NCBI GenBank assembly: GCA_020091685.1
Contig: CM034599.1
Coordinates: forward strand, 37,649,408 to 37,713,407
Reading direction: 5' to 3'
DNA: 64,000 nucleotides
Origin: Lutjanus erythropterus
Taxonomy: Eukaryota; Chordata; Actinopteri; Lutjaniformes; Lutjanidae
Shown here: positions 37,401 to 51,900 of the stretch, in pieces
Layout of the letters: each line of letters begins with the position of its first letter
How positions within the stretch are numbered: the stretch's first letter is position 1
Made by a program: the position numbers and the translations under genes
Notes under the pieces: model-generated
The model's database searches: none
Told to the model about the DNA's origin: nothing
What the model saw: the letters and a program-made list of their open reading frames with translations, nothing else

Positions 37401-37675
37401 ACAAGATAATCCACACACCTTGTTGTGAGCAGATTATCTAGCAGTGTACATATAATAGTATACATTTATAATTGAATATATAAAGCATATGTCTCTATAA
37501 CACAGAAACATCTACTATTGGAGGCATCCAGAGTAACTAGATTTCCTAATAATAGCCCCTCTGAATCCAGCAAAGACAGAATAGAAACCGGTTTTGGTCG
37601 CCACAGTCAATGTGGAAGTGAAATGTGACAGCACAGAAAGTTCAGATAATTAAGTATGATACTGCATCTCAGCAG

Positions 37676-37745
37676 TAGTCATTCCCAGAGACTGGGTCGT
37701 GACCCACAAGTGGGTCATAGGAGATTTTATTTGGGTCATCAAATA
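37676..37745 (+). repeat. Solo end of the 58209-60719 element family
   Basis: GTCATTCCCAGAGACTGGGT, CGTGACCCACAAGTGGGTCA and GAGATTTTATTTGGGTCATC match the terminal repeat of the element at 58209-60719. Confidence 0.8.
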
Positions 37746-39159
37746 ACTTTAAGACTATGGAGAAAATTCTGCAAATTTAAGACTTATATCTGCAGTGCAC
37801 GTTTTACAGAGTATTTAAAATGTGTATACTGTCTCACTGATGAGAGGAAAAAAATGAGTCCGATATTGCTACCCCAAATTATTCATTTTAATTATTATTA
37901 AATTATGTTTCTAATCTATGAAGAAGCTAAAATATCCTATATTTATAAAGTATTTAAAATGTATTTTAAGATAAAACAACAATTAACATAACCCACTTGA
38001 ATGTAACGACATATGTATTTGTTTTTCCTCATCTTTATTCCACACAAGAGGCTGAAAGTAGTTTCTCCCCAGAAGTTGAGGGTGTACATAAATTAGGTTA
38101 TGCTGCCATCTAGTGAGTAGTGTTAAAACAGACAATTTGGCTATATAATTTCCATTTCTACTTCACTACATTTCAGAAGCAAATGCACTTTTTACTTAAC
38201 TAAATTTATTTGATATGTTTAGTTAAACATTATTTTGCACGTTCAGATTGAAATATGAAAGATAATCAACCAATAAATCAAATAATATACATTATTCTGA
38301 AATCCTGCATAATGATTGCTTTTTACTTTTTGCGTTTAAAGAAAATTTAATGCCAATGCTTTTGTACTTTTACCCAAGTGAAAATGGAATGCAAAACTTT
38401 TACTTGTAACAGAGTATTTCAAGAATGTGGTACTGCTAATTTTGCTACAGTACTTCCTCCATCACTGCGGCTTTTTGACCAGCATGTGTGTCTGATGTAT
38501 AAACAATTTTCTGCAGCTGGTGTGAAATGTACACTAGCAGCCTATGTGACAGACAGGAATAATTCAGACAAAAATATTTGAAAAACTCATTCCATTCCTC
38601 TTTTTGTTATACTATTCAATTTAGAGGACGTCATTTCATATTTGGTTGTAGATGTGTATTGTATTATGTATAACTCATTGGTTACTGTCAAGACTGCAGC
38701 CAGTGATACCAGGTAGATTTATTTATCATTTTACAACACAGGGTTGAATAACAAGATTACACTGTAGGCCCCTTTTTGCTCACAAAACAAATGTTACATA
38801 CAAAATGTATATACAGTAGACTGGTTGAATAAATAATAAGTAATGGAGATAAAAACAGTATATAACAGTAAAAGTATTTTTCATGGTGGAATGCTGAGCA
38901 TGAATTAGTCAGCCTGGGCAAAATGCAAATACTATTATAAATAAATGAATAAACAAAATAAAATGAAAAATAAATACATATAATGAAAATAAATAAGTAA
39001 AATGATATAGTAACCATATGATAAACAATAAATTAATAAATACGTTGAAAATAAATAAGAAAATAAAATGATGTAATAACTATTATGCAATGATAAGTAC
39101 AAAATTAGATTAAATGAAATACAAATGGAGGAACGCAGATAGGTGACGCAGCTGCTTGT

Positions 39160-39285
39160 CACTGTAGATGAATTGCTCGTCGATCTGTTGGTAATGCCTC
39201 GGGGCTCCAGTAGATCGCGCTCGCGCCACAGACAGTAGTAGAAGAGAGCTGCGTGTGAGGTGTGTCACTGTTCTTACTGTATAAG
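39160..39285 (+). other. Candidate non-coding first exon / promoter of the ankyrin gene
   Basis: A CpG-containing island (GATCGCGCTCGCGCCACAG) in otherwise AT-rich sequence, ending TGTATAAG|GTAATT, a good donor. It lies 0.9 kb before the first coding exon. Inferred from position and composition only. Confidence 0.4.
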
Positions 39286-40184
39286 GTAATTACCACCCAC
39301 AAAGAACCTCAAACTGTTAAACATATATTAATGATAGTTTCTCATATTTAGTTAGTTTTGTATGAAATAAATACTTTTTTTGTACTAGTTTGTTGTTTAA
39401 AGACATCATGATGTGTAACTTTAAGCTGGCTGTCAGTTTTCCCGTCATTGAGTCTGAGCTGTTATCATCATTAGCATTTAAGCTAATAACTGTTACATTT
39501 TGTGGTGAACGTTTCAGGCTAATAATTCAGATGTCATGTGGTAACTTATTTACAAAGATAGTGAAAGTCAGAGCAGTGTATTGTTCTCTTCATTCTCCTC
39601 CAGTTACTATTCCCCTTATTTAAAGGGTAATTTCAGTATTGTTCGACACTATTTCCAATTTTTAAAAATTATTTAACCGGAAGCAGATGCTACAGACGCT
39701 CTGTTGAAAGCTACCAGACTGCATTAATAAAAACAGTAATTTTACCTCTCAGGTCAATGGCTGACTTTTTAAGAAATAAGCAAACAAGAGTTTGCTGATG
39801 CTGTCATGCCTACATTTATTTCACTAATTTCATTTTTAATTTCCATTTCCGTTCCGTTGCTCCCCCAATTATTGTCGTGGGAGTATCTCAGAAGAAGTTT
39901 GGGAACCACTACATTACAGTGACCATGGCCTCAATAGTAGCGCTTACCACTCCCTCTAGTGGTTGTCCAATAGTTAAACACCTCAATAGAGCTCTTATCA
40001 TGGCATATTTGTTGTCTGTAAGTTCCACAAATACGACTCTTTTTTATGCCATCCAAATGATAATAAAAAAATATGAATTAATCTAAGTTTATGGAAACAA
40101 AAATTTTTTCAAAATATTTTTTAATTTGTGCAGAACAGTCTGATGAATCTGGAAGTCACCTCTGTGTGTGTATTTCCCTTCCAG

Positions 40185-40468
40185 AGACATATGAAAGATG
40201 ACTGACGACTGTAATCAGGAGCATGAGATGAATGGAGATGCATCAGACTCGGATGATGACTCCGTAAGCCTGTTGTGTGATCGCAACGCCTGCCAAAGCA
40301 GAGGGGCAGCTGAGGACATGGAGATAAGTGATTTAGATTCACAAGTTGGCAACAAAGAGCAGAAAAAGGAAATGTGGAAGGAGATAAATCGACTCAAACC
40401 ACCTGAGTCAGGGATATCCAGCCGTATCCGGTCTGCAGCAGGCCCTTCGAATTCTACATCTCAATTAG
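40185..40468 (+). CDS. ANKRD31: ANKRD31 first coding exon (ATG 40198)
   Basis: The exon begins after CCCTTCCAG at 40185. The ATG at 40198 reads MTDDCNQEHEMNGDASDSDD and ends SNSTSQL plus one base before GTGATT. Acidic. An out-of-frame ATG at 40191 ends at 40205, overlapping the main start. Phase 1 end fits the exon at 42621. Confidence 0.65.
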
Positions 40469-43400
40469 GTGATTATTAGAAGTTAGAAAATCCTGAAACA
40501 TCACGCTACAGTTGTGTTTTGTTTCCATGCTGACAAAAAAACGTTTTTATAGTTTCTCATTAGCAAGAGATACTTTACTCATTTCTACATTATAACAAGA
40601 TATTTGTTATATATATATATATATATTTGTTAGATATGTTATGTCAGATGTTCTTGTTATTACTTGATACCAAATTACTGAGTTATTACAAGAATTGTTG
40701 CTTGTAATAACAAGATATAACTTTATCTTGTTAGATCACAAACTTCTCATGATAAACTGGTATGTTGCTGCAACATATCACTCATTCTTGAGAACTGGGA
40801 CAAATCCTGTCCTATCAAACAAGAAAAACATAATCCCAACACTCTAATTCCAATCTTTTGTTTTAAAAAAAACCTACATGGATTTATATATATGAAAGAT
40901 ATCTAAATTCTGAAATGTTTGGTGTTTTCATTTTTTTAACTTTGCCAAAAACGACCCTTATCCCATACAAGAATTCACAACTTCGAACACTTTAAAAATG
41001 CGTCAAAAGCCTTCAAAATCTAAAACTAATAATACCTGTTGATCTTTTGTAAGTCGCTTTGGATAAAGGCATCTGCTAAATGCATAAATGTAAATGTAAA
41101 TGTAAATAACAGAGGTATAAAAATGTACTATTATAATCATCTTTGTTTTGGATTTTCACAAAAACATGATTTAATCAGGCATAAAAAGGCTTAGAAGACA
41201 CCTAAAGGACCCCTGTCTCACTTCCTGGTTTAAAAAAGGCGGCAGTACCGCTAAAGTGCTGATAAACTCTCTCTTTTTAGACAAATTAACTAAATAAAAT
41301 TGCTATCATTATTTCTGTTTTTTCTCATAACTGTATCCTGAGCAGCTCCTCATTCTTAATTATTTTACCCAGCCACAGTGTGATGCCAAAACCATCTGCC
41401 TCGCAGTTGGCCGTTGGTCAGTCTGAAAAGAATGAATGCATTTTGGAGTCAGCTGAGGCAAACAGGCAAACATCTGCTTCTGTACACACTTCTTTACACA
41501 ATATGTGTATAGCTTCACTCATCAACTTCTCCATGGGAGACCGTCTTAACTGCCACTCAGTTCAGTGATGGACGCTCATTTATGACCAGTTTATGGCTCT
41601 AAAGCGGAAGTTCTCTACCTGTTGCTCCCTTTTGACTGGCAGTTTTCCAAGAACAACCTTCCCAAATTAAATGAGAAAAACACATAACATGACAACAAAA
41701 GGAGAAAAAATAATTTTGCTTTCATGTAGTCAGGTTTAATGTAACCAGGTCTCATATTTCCTCACCACATGCTTTAATAGCACAGGGTTGTCTACCATAT
41801 CACTTTTTCATCTCACAAACTGATCCATTTTGTGGCATTACTCCCAATGGAATTTTAGCTAGCAAACACAACCTGGTGATGTGTTGTGACTGGTGTGGTG
41901 GTATTCGAATGTAACTGGTCATTGAAATTATGCATTTTGATTTTTTTTTACATATTTGTCTCATCATGAATCTTTGGTCTAAACTGTGCTTAAGATGCAA
42001 AATAGCGATGCACTTGAGAGTTGCAATATTATGTTTTGTCAGACTGTATTGATTCTCAAACATTGATTGTATTGATTGTAATGATACATGCAAAGATTTG
42101 TGGCAGTGGTTAATTTTGAGTTCTGTGTAAACTAGGTCTGGGCAATACAGCTGAAAAGTCTATTACAATAGTGAAGTTTCATATCAGTAGATATCGCATG
42201 ACATCCCTCTCCTCTGCAACGCTTTCTGCCTCATCCACCTCAGCCTCCTTTTGACATGAAGGACCAGCGGTTCAACTCTGAGCTCCCTCAGCGTGAACGG
42301 GCCTCCCACTGATAGTTGTTGTTCGACTTCAAAAAAAACAGCAACAGACCGCCATGCTGGCGAGCTGACCTGTCGTTTTTCATCTGGACTCATTTCGTAG
42401 CTGTTTCTGTTTGTCTCTCATGTCACTCACACTGTTTGTTGTCTTACGTGCAACTCCACACTGTTTCTCTTGTGTCGATGGGGCAATCAAACAACACACC
42501 TGTGAAATGTTTGGTTATTGTCATGTATATGACCACTGTACTTGAAAGTACTTTTCCCTTTGATCTGTCATGTTTTACTTTAATTTAATTCACAAATCCT
42601 GATTTTATTCTTCTTCAAAGCAGCAAAAGTTGTGCAATGTGTGAAAATGCCCACCAAGGCATACCTTCACAAGAGAAATGGAAAGGGAGAGACTCATCTG
42701 CACAAAGCATGTCAGAGAGGAGATCTGACACGAGTCAGAGCACTCATTCAAGCCGGGATCAGCGTCAACATACAGGATCACGCAGGTTTGTCACAGCTTA
42801 GAATCTCTTTTGCTAGGTGGTTTATTTTTCACTTGATTGCTTCTATTTTCTAACATGTTTCACCTCCATCTTTTACTCATGAAACAATTATTACGTGTCA
42901 AACACAAAAACCCTCTTACCGGTAAACGACTTGACTCATCAGGCTGGACTGCTCTCCACGAGGCTGCTGCTGTGGGCCATGAGGCAGTGGTTGAAGAGCT
43001 GCTGAAAGCTGGAGCTAATGTTGACGCGAGAAGCTTCAATTGTGTCACGCCTCTGCATGATGCTGTTTTCAGTGGACACTATCAGGTGATGTGAAAACAC
43101 TGAAAGAGACTTCTAAAATGTAGCAAAGTTGAATATAGTTTTCACCAGTGTCCCTGGTGTTTACGTGGACAGATGAATATTTACTACAACACTCGCTTAA
43201 AGAATTTGAACCCTAACATAATTATAACTGTCTGTTTTCCCTTCCTTATCCTTACCTTTGCCTCTTCATTCCTCTTATTTGGGGTCAAATTTTAAAAGGT
43301 AAGATGTGCTATTCCTCCAGCCTTGTCTGGACTGGACAAATTGACATTAGCATCCCTATCCAGGCAGATGCAAACATAATTACATACTATTATGCAGCAT

Positions 43401-46400
43401 TATATTTTTTAGGGCTGATGTTTTTTTTGTGTTACTATAAATGTCAGTGTGGTTTTAAAGAGTAACTGGTATTGTTGTTGTCATGTTGTTGTGTCCAAGT
43501 GACTAAACTAAACAGTTTTTAAAACTGGGTCAGTATTGAGCAAGAGCATTGCAGCTGGCAGCAGTAAAATGGGCTGCAATGTAATCCTTTTGGGAAATTG
43601 CACACCATCAAATCCATCCACTAAAGGTGCTCAGGTTCAGATTGTTATTCTGTTTGTGTTTGACAGTTCATCACTGTTCATCAGACAGTAAGATCCTTTC
43701 TGTTTAACCACAAACAGCCAATATATCGCTCTCACCAAAAAAAAATAATTTCATCATTGTAAAAAAGACTTCACTCAAACTTGTCAGGAACAAAATAAAA
43801 CTCACAAAAACATCTTTCTCCAACTCTGGTTTATGGTCGAAATAAACCCTTAATTCACAGAGTTAGATGTGAAAATAATCTGGTTTAACATGCCTCCCTG
43901 CTGCTTCTCTTCTCTCACTTCTCCTTTGATATTTTCACATGTAACTCAGTGAATTAAGGGTTTATTTCAGCCAAACTAGAGCTGGTGATTGTTGGACCAG
44001 TAGAAAGACAAACCAAGGTGGTTTTGAAGTTTTATTTTGTTTCTGTTGAGCTTGCATGAATATGTCATTGATTAAAAATTTCCAGCTGTTTCCAGTTAGA
44101 CAGCATGCATCTCACTTGGCATGAAAGTCTGAGTCTATCAGTTTTTGTGAATCAATACTGGACCAATTTCAAAAGAATGTTGTCCCTATCAGTCACTTTG
44201 ACACAAAATCAAGGTAAAATAGGATCCACACTGAAAAATCTATAAGTTTCCCAGTGAATGTCCAGTGTGTAAGATTTAGGGTTATCTATTTGTAGACATG
44301 GAATATAATATTCATAAGTATTTCTTCATTAGTATATAATAACCTGAAAATAAGAATACTTGTCTTTTTGTTACGTTGGAATGAGACCTTTATATATACA
44401 GGGTCCTCTTCCGTAGAGGCTGACATGTTTTGTTGCCATGTTTCTACAGTAACCGAACACTGGCTCTACATATTGCCTTTTGTGTTTTTTTCCGAGTTTC
44501 GCTGCCATTGTAGGTTTTCTTACATGCCTACCACTAGATTTCACTAAACATTTAGCACCTTGTCTTATCTTAGAGTGGAAAATGAACTATTATAGGGCCT
44601 TCACATGATAAGAAATTTATCTCGGCCTCACCACCAGGCAGGGCACAGAGAGGCAAAGCACAGCGCTACAATTGCTACCTTTCGCTCTGGAAGTAGCTAA
44701 GTTCATAAACTATATGATTCACAAATCTTATAACCCAGTCTGAATGTTTACATTTCACCATGCATTACATTTACTGGTGAGTCTGCTTTTAATGTTGTGT
44801 TACAGAGTTTGGGGAACCGTGAAACACTTTTCTTGTGTGTTTCTTCTCGTGTCTGGAAGGGAACCCTTGATTTGTGAAATTCTTATGAGATTTTTCTATG
44901 TTGTTCCTTCATTGTGATGTTAAAATGATCATTCTCACGAGACCTTCAAGACTCGACCATCAGTCACTGTCTCCTCTGCTTGTGTCACTTCGACACATCT
45001 GCGGTCTCTTCTGCCTGCGTCGTCACATTCAGCTGTTATCTCATTGGTTACGCTATGAAACGTCAGCGGCAAACGAGGTCAAAGTTCAAATAATTTAAAT
45101 TTTGAGCGCAGCAGTCAGTGGCAGATCCGAGCGGTGCACCACACGAGGGTAGCGGTGCTGCTTGGGGGGGTGACACCGCTCTCTCCATAGGAAAACAATG
45201 GGATAGCCAGTGCAAAGTGTTTTTACCACTGATCATGTGTTGGGGCCTTTACAGAAGCATCCTAACTGAAGAATTTCCAAAGATAGGAATCATAGATAAT
45301 AATAGACCCTGTCCTCAATTCAAAATAACTGTCTGAAAGGTCTGTACGAAAATGACAGTGAAGATGGGGAACAACATGAACATAAAATATTATGATTGAA
45401 AAGCTCCTCAAAACATATGATGATGCTTTCAATTCAATTGACTGCCATGATGATTAATTTAGATTTTTTTTCGACGTGCTCTGCCCAACACCTATCATGG
45501 GTCAGTAACTGGCAAGAAAACTCCCCCAAAAGGTGGCGTTTCCTCTCCTCCAACACACAATTCATTTCTCTGACTCATCAAAGCTAAAATGGAACGTCGA
45601 TCTTTTCTTGTCTATTCACAAGCTAGCCAGTGACAAGAGAAGTTAGACAGCTGTTGTCATGGATATAGAAAGTCTTGTGGACATTTTAAACACAGACCTG
45701 TCTGTCCTGTCTTGGAAACGTAAGTTAAGACAGGACAAGCATTAGGCTTTTTTTCTGTAACGAGGCCACTGATCTGAAATACTTGTCACGGCCCTATTTG
45801 TGATGCTTTCGTAATGACAGCTCAATGTCTGATTCAATTCAAGTATTAACTGATATCCAGTGAATGTATTAAAGCACTCAGACAGATGGAGAGTGTGTTA
45901 TATGACATGTTCATGCATTGTGAAAGTAAGGTAAGGTTGGCATCTGCAATGATGTGTTAAGCATGTGGTTGCAGTGTGTGGGGTATAAATCAGGCAAAGC
46001 ATTCTTTTAGCATCAATTGGAATCGGCAGAAAGATTCTTAATTGACTTTGAACATGGCATGATAGTTGCCACTTGTGACTAAAGCTCTTGAGCCAGGGGC
46101 CTAATCACATTAATCACTCAGTGGATTTTGTAATGAAGGGGTTGACATTCATCAGCTTTGTTGGGTGCTGATGTTGTGAACACAGGAGCATTGATACTGA
46201 ACTCTCTGGTTTACTTTTGTACAGTATGCACAAGCTGCTGGAGGTTCCTCCTCCGAATAAGATGTGAAATGTGTGTGTGTTATGTAGGTAGTGAAGCTCC
46301 TCCTCCAACATGGGTCAAACGCCAGCGACAGGAGTGTCAGTGGCCTCAGTGCACTAGACATGGCAAAAGAGGAGAATATCAAAGAGCTGCTCCGAGCATC

Positions 46401-48885
46401 TTGTGTGACACAAGAGGGGCCTTGTGAGGCAAATGTACAATCCAGACGAGCAGGTGAGCCTCCTTTCAGCTTCCAACTTCAGATATCAGTCTATTCATAT
46501 TTTCTCTGTAGAACAACCATTCTGAAACTTAAGAAAGTAGAAACATATGAATCATAGTGAAAATAAACAATGGCATCTGAATATACCACAAAGCACATGT
46601 AACACACACAAAAGGTGTAAAAAGCTCTATTTGAACAATGCTGGCACTGTCCTGGATAAAGACTTTTCTTGCTGACCAGTAGTTGTCAGTTTAAGCCATT
46701 CAGCGTCTTATCATCGCAGGTTTAAAATACTAATGTATTTATGTAAATATATGTTTTTGGGGTGCAAAGCAAGCCACCTTTTAAATTCTACTAACAAAAC
46801 AGGTAGTGACCCTGAATGTGTCTGAACAACCAGCAGGAGACTCTTGAATGGAATTTGTGGTATTTATTTTTTCTTGCGACCAACGTATAAATGAAAACAT
46901 GGTCAACTAAAACTCTTGGCACTGACTAACGGTTAAGTCAACTGTTAGGGGGCAGCAGCAAACAACATACACTGCCTGGCCAAAGAAAAAAAAAAGTCAC
47001 CACCTGGATTAAATTAAGCAAATAGTTCAGATCCTTCCACTGGATAATTACTGCAGAGATTAATATGTTTCAGCTGGTAACAAGTTATTGAACTCTAACT
47101 GATGCAGTGAGCAGCTTCTCATTTCTTAAACAACCATGTCAGAAGACACATCCTGTGGTCGAGGAAAAGATGTTACTCTGTTTCAGAAGAGTCAAATTAT
47201 TGACCTGCATCAAGCAAAGAAAACAACTAAGGAGAACTGGGTTAAGAACTGTCCAACACATTATTAAAACCTGGAAGGATAGTGGTGAACCTTCATCTTC
47301 AAGGAAGAAAATCTTGAATGGTCGTGATCAGAGATCACTTAAACATTTAGTGAAAATAAATTGTAAAAAATCAACCGTAGAACTCACAGCTGTGTTTAAT
47401 AGTGAAAGTAAGAACATTTCCACACACAATGTGAAGAGAACTCAAGGGATTGAGACTAAACAGCTGTGTAGACTTAAGAAAACCACTTATCAGTGAGGAT
47501 CATCAGAAAAAAGGGCTTCAGTTTACTAGAGAGCATAAAGATTTGACTCTGGATCAATGGAAAAAGATCATGTGGTCCGATGAGTCCAGATTTACCCTGT
47601 TCCAGAGTGATGGGGGCATCAGGGTAAGAAGAGAGGAGGATGAAGTGATGCTCCCATCATGCCTAGTGCCTACTGTACAAGCCTGTGGGGTCAGTGTTAT
47701 GATCTGGGGTTGCTTCAGTTGCTCAGGTTGAGGTTCAGCAACATTATGTGTCCAAAAAATGAGTTGAGCTCACTACCTGAATATACTGAATGAACAGGTT
47801 TTTACATCAATGGATTTTTTCTTCCCTGATTCCATGATGACAATGTCAGGATTCATCAGTTCCATGGCAAATATGTGCCGTAATCAAAACTAAAGGCTGT
47901 CCAACAAAATATTAATGTGTGACTTTATTTTTGGCCAGGCAGTGTATTTATTTGTCAGGACAAAAACCTTGTACATAAAGTAAAGCAATAATCAAGAAGC
48001 AAAAGGAAAATGCAACCTAAGCTATTTTAGAGGTGCCTCTGCTTATCTAAGAGGTGGTAATATTGAATGGCAATAGAAACAATACCATAACAATCATAAG
48101 AGGTATTATAACTCACAAACAGAGGACATAATGTCCACATCAACACCAGAACAATCACAAATAAAGAGTATCAAACACTCACCTCCTGTAGTCTTAAACG
48201 GTGGCTCTGAAACATTTGTAGTTCGCTTCTTCTTGGAGCACAGCAGCTGTTGTCAGCTGGTTTCACAGCAGGTACCATGGATTCCACAGATGACTGTGTT
48301 TCACTGCAAACACACAGCTATGTTGGCTTACATTGGTTGCAAACAACACAAATACTTAGAGCCAACTGAGCTAAAGACAAACAGATGCTGTGAATTTAGG
48401 CGTACTTTGGAATATGTGTTTTAAGATTACTGAGCATACGGATGCAGAGCAGAGAACTAGATGTTGGCAGAGTAGTTCAAGACATTCCTCCTTTGATACC
48501 TATTTTTATAAATACATCACCACCTTTCAAGCTTTAGATAAGACAGCATTTGATACTGAAAACTGAGAGCATTCGACTAAGCCTACTGCAGACTGGCCCA
48601 CGCTCGCCTGTTCCAGATAAATGTTTTAGATTTGAGATAAAAACACTTAGAGTCGGCAGAGAATCCACGCTCAGGCTCAGGCCTGTCATGTCGTGAAGCT
48701 TACAAGCCATGTCCTGACCTCGTCATGAGTTTTCCCAGATGCTACCACAGTCAGCGAAAAACAAAGCGCACTTTTACTTAGAGCACCTTGGAAACTGGTT
48801 CCAGACACAGTATCCAATGAGAGCAGAACAGAAAACAGGAGGAGGAACGCAGCAGACACATGCATGCATCCATGAAACACGTGCA

Positions 48886-48965
<80 letters not shown>

Positions 48966-51900
48966 GACCTCTCTTGTGTCTTCACTTTTAGCATGAGCAG
49001 TGAGGAAATCCTTAAATTTTTAAAGGTCCCCTCCATCCATGCATTAACCTTACACATATATACAAATAGTCACCTGGGAACAATGATGTGTGTCTGGTAT
49101 GTTTTTTTTTTTCACCAAACAAGTACAGTTTCCTAAAAATCTTGCAATGGTATTAACTAACCTCTACTAAAAATTCCAGAATCTATAAATACGCAAATTG
49201 TATTCATTTCCACAGTTTTCCTGCTGGACACAAGATGTCTCCTGCTGTAAACTCAATTCTAAGTATGTGCACAGGTGGCTACAAGTTGTTAGATCGCATT
49301 TTGCATGAGTTGCAGATTTGATGAGGACTGACTTTTAAAACTATCTGAGAAATCCCAAATTATGCACGAAGGCCACCCCTTAAAGGGAAAGTTCACCCAA
49401 AAATGAAACTTCAGTCATTATCTTCTCACCCTCATGGCAATTTAAGGTTAGCTTTAGTTTTTTAGTCCACAAACACTGCTGGAGTTTCACAGGAAAACGT
49501 TGTTTTCAGCCTGAATCTTCACTGTAGATCTTTAGCTTTGAGCTCACGTGCACATGAACACTGTCTGAACTGGATGTGTGTGTTGCGGCATGTCGGGACT
49601 TTAGGAGACTTGAATTATTCCAGATAAGGATTATAGAGGCATGTTATGTTTTTTACGTTTGAAAACTGGTCACCATTCACTTCCATTGTTTGGGAGATTC
49701 TGCAACACTGTTTTCCTGTGAAACTCCAGCAGTGTTTTGTGGACTAACAAAATAAACCCAACCCCTCACCCTGAGGGTGAGTAGATAAGATTTAAGATTG
49801 GTCAATGCAGTGGGTCTTTTGAACAGTTTTTTTAAGACTTTTGGCAACAGGTTGACATGTTTTACTTCACTTTGTGTCACACTATGTTTAAATGGTGTTG
49901 GATGTGTTGCTTCTTTTAAGCGTGGGAAACCTTAGGACTTTGGATGTCTTAAGAGTGGTGTTTGCAGCTGAGGTCTGAGTGCAGGATTCTTTCAGATGAC
50001 ACATCCTCAGAGGTTCAGTGCCACATGCAGCCCTCCTTCCACAGCAGCTTCACTCCCACCCACAATGACACGGCAAATGTGCAGTCCAAAGAATCGGGTG
50101 TCAGAGACGGAGCCAGAGAGCCCAGTGACATTCAGCTGAGGAAGAAAGACACCACCACTGATAGTGTGAGAGCTCTTTTACACTTCCAATACCTTCACAC
50201 TCAAGTGTGCATTAGTGTCAGCCGAGGCTGGATTAAATGTACATCAACAGAGAAGGTCTTTTTAACCACTTATGGTACAGGTCCAATCATCTGATGTCGT
50301 CCCTCCCTTTAGGAGATGCGCAGCATCACTTTGTTGAAAGCGTTGCTGGTTTTACAGCTTTGATGTCATAATTCTTCAACAAGTTTCTTTTTTTTTTTTA
50401 TAGCTGAGTCATTCAGAGGCTGCGATGGTGGCTTTGGAAGAGGTGGGAAGAAAACACACAGAAATATCAAGTTGGCCTCTGGCAAGTCTGGAAGACGCAG
50501 GTAGAGCAGCAGCAAACAGCCCAGCCTGTCAAGTCAGTTTTATTTTAAAGGGATAGCTTTTGAAGCGTGATTGTATGAGGCATTTATCCATAGTCAGTCA
50601 AAGTCAGTACACAGTACCTGTGTTGGAAGCTCAGCACAGTACTGCTGTGGACAGCCAGTTCACTGACTGCTGCTTCTCCAAACTGGGGGTGTGTTGACCA
50701 CCACCTACTGTAGGAAATACACTGACTATCTCATACAACCCCACTTCAAATAATACAAACTATCCCTTTAAGAATACAGATCTAGCAGGATGGTGGACAG
50801 CTTTTAGCGGCTGCCAAATAGACTGTAGCCACTTGACCTCCTCTCCACTAATATTACTGCTGCTGCTTCATTGGAAGCATTTCCATTTCCATTTTAATGT
50901 TTAAAGAACATAAAGTCAATTATAAACCAGAATTAGCCAATAGGATCTAAGCATATCCAGCAGCTACTATGCAAAATGTTGTCAGCTTGGTTTCACATAG
51001 CAACCAGACAGACAGATGGTGGATTTGTATGATTTACTGTAGCCGTGCTGTTTTTCAGGCAGATGTGGCGCTGCTCTAACACATACCCAGAATGTGCTCA
51101 GTGAGGTGCTCACCAAACAGCAGCTGGAAAAGGATCATCTTGCTCAAAAATACCAGTCAGTTCACAAAAACTTCTTCCATAACATGCAGTTGTTGTTGTA
51201 CATTAAATACAGAATAGGTCACAAAACACAACTCTTAGCAGCACTGATGCTAATGGACTTTGAAAATGTGTTGTTGACTCCACCCTCTAGTGATCAGTAG
51301 GTCACATGGACCTACTAAGGCCCATTGTTAGGAGTTTGTCATGCTGCCTTGCTGAAATAATACTGTTATTGGCAGAACTGAAAGCAATGAAAAGTACACA
51401 AGTGTAAGTATTACTGGCCTCTAGATGCTGCACAAAGGAGTGAATGCAAAGAGATACAGAGTCCTCTACAGACATATTTTTCTTGTAAGCATACTGAAAT
51501 AGGTCAAGCGTCACCCTGGACAGATAACTGTTAACCAGTTTCTCAAAAACTTTCATAATAACAGAAGTCTACAGGTCTATATTCATTTAAACAGACCACA
51601 TTTGTCTTTTGAGGCACTGAGACCGCACATAGGCTGAGATACTAATAAAATAAAAATATCAGTAAACACCATAGACAGTTCATCAGCATGACACTTCATA
51701 GTAGCTGCTGCTTTCCTGCAATTCTATAGTTTTAGCAGATTTCTGACATGGTCCTTCACTATCAAGAATGGTAGATCTAAGGGCATGGTGTAACTGGGGA
51801 AGCTTGAACCAGTCAAAGGCATAGTGTCAAATCTAGAGTAAAGTTCATTTAGTTTGTCAGAGAGCAAAGGGTCATCATCCATGATAACAGGAGTAGTTTT

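Larger units (their letters stand above)
36917..39150. other. Upstream spacer of the ankyrin gene with MITE and hAT-type fragments
   Basis: Contains a MITE A fragment with an expanded (CT)n (37177-37400), a single end of the inverted-repeat element also seen at 58209 (37676-37745), and tACTTaAg/tACTccACTacATTt type sequence (about 38140-38420). The stretch 38936-39120 is rich in AAATAAATA words. Confidence 0.6.
46454..49995 (+). other. ANKRD31 intron, 3.5 kb, with Tc1 remnant, (CA)n and MITE
   Basis: Contains a Tc1-like deletion derivative (46970-47944), a (CA)37 tract (48890-48963) and MITE B copy 2 (49379-49795). No exon is recognised in the remainder. Confidence 0.7.

Noticed and set aside
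38757..39162. Tyr/Ile/Leu-rich minus-strand frames that look like membrane proteins
   Set aside because: Produced by AAATAAATA-rich low-complexity DNA.
37676..39915. A complete second copy of the 58209-60719 element ending near 39915 (TTTGGGAACCACTAC)
   Set aside because: The right end does not match the left end in the GACCC repeat. Only a generic hAT-like CAGTGGTTCCC end is present, so only the solo end was called.
41380..41568. Possible extra ANKRD31 exon (VMPKPSASQLAVGQSEKNEC)
   Set aside because: Protein-like, with an acceptor CCCAGCCACAG, but its frame does not fit the phase-1 end at 40468, while the exon at 42621 does fit directly.
45060..45790. Possible Harbinger or hAT gene start (MDIESLVDILNTDLSVLSWK)
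   Set aside because: A short trace with no supporting motif or defined ends, so not listed as a gene.
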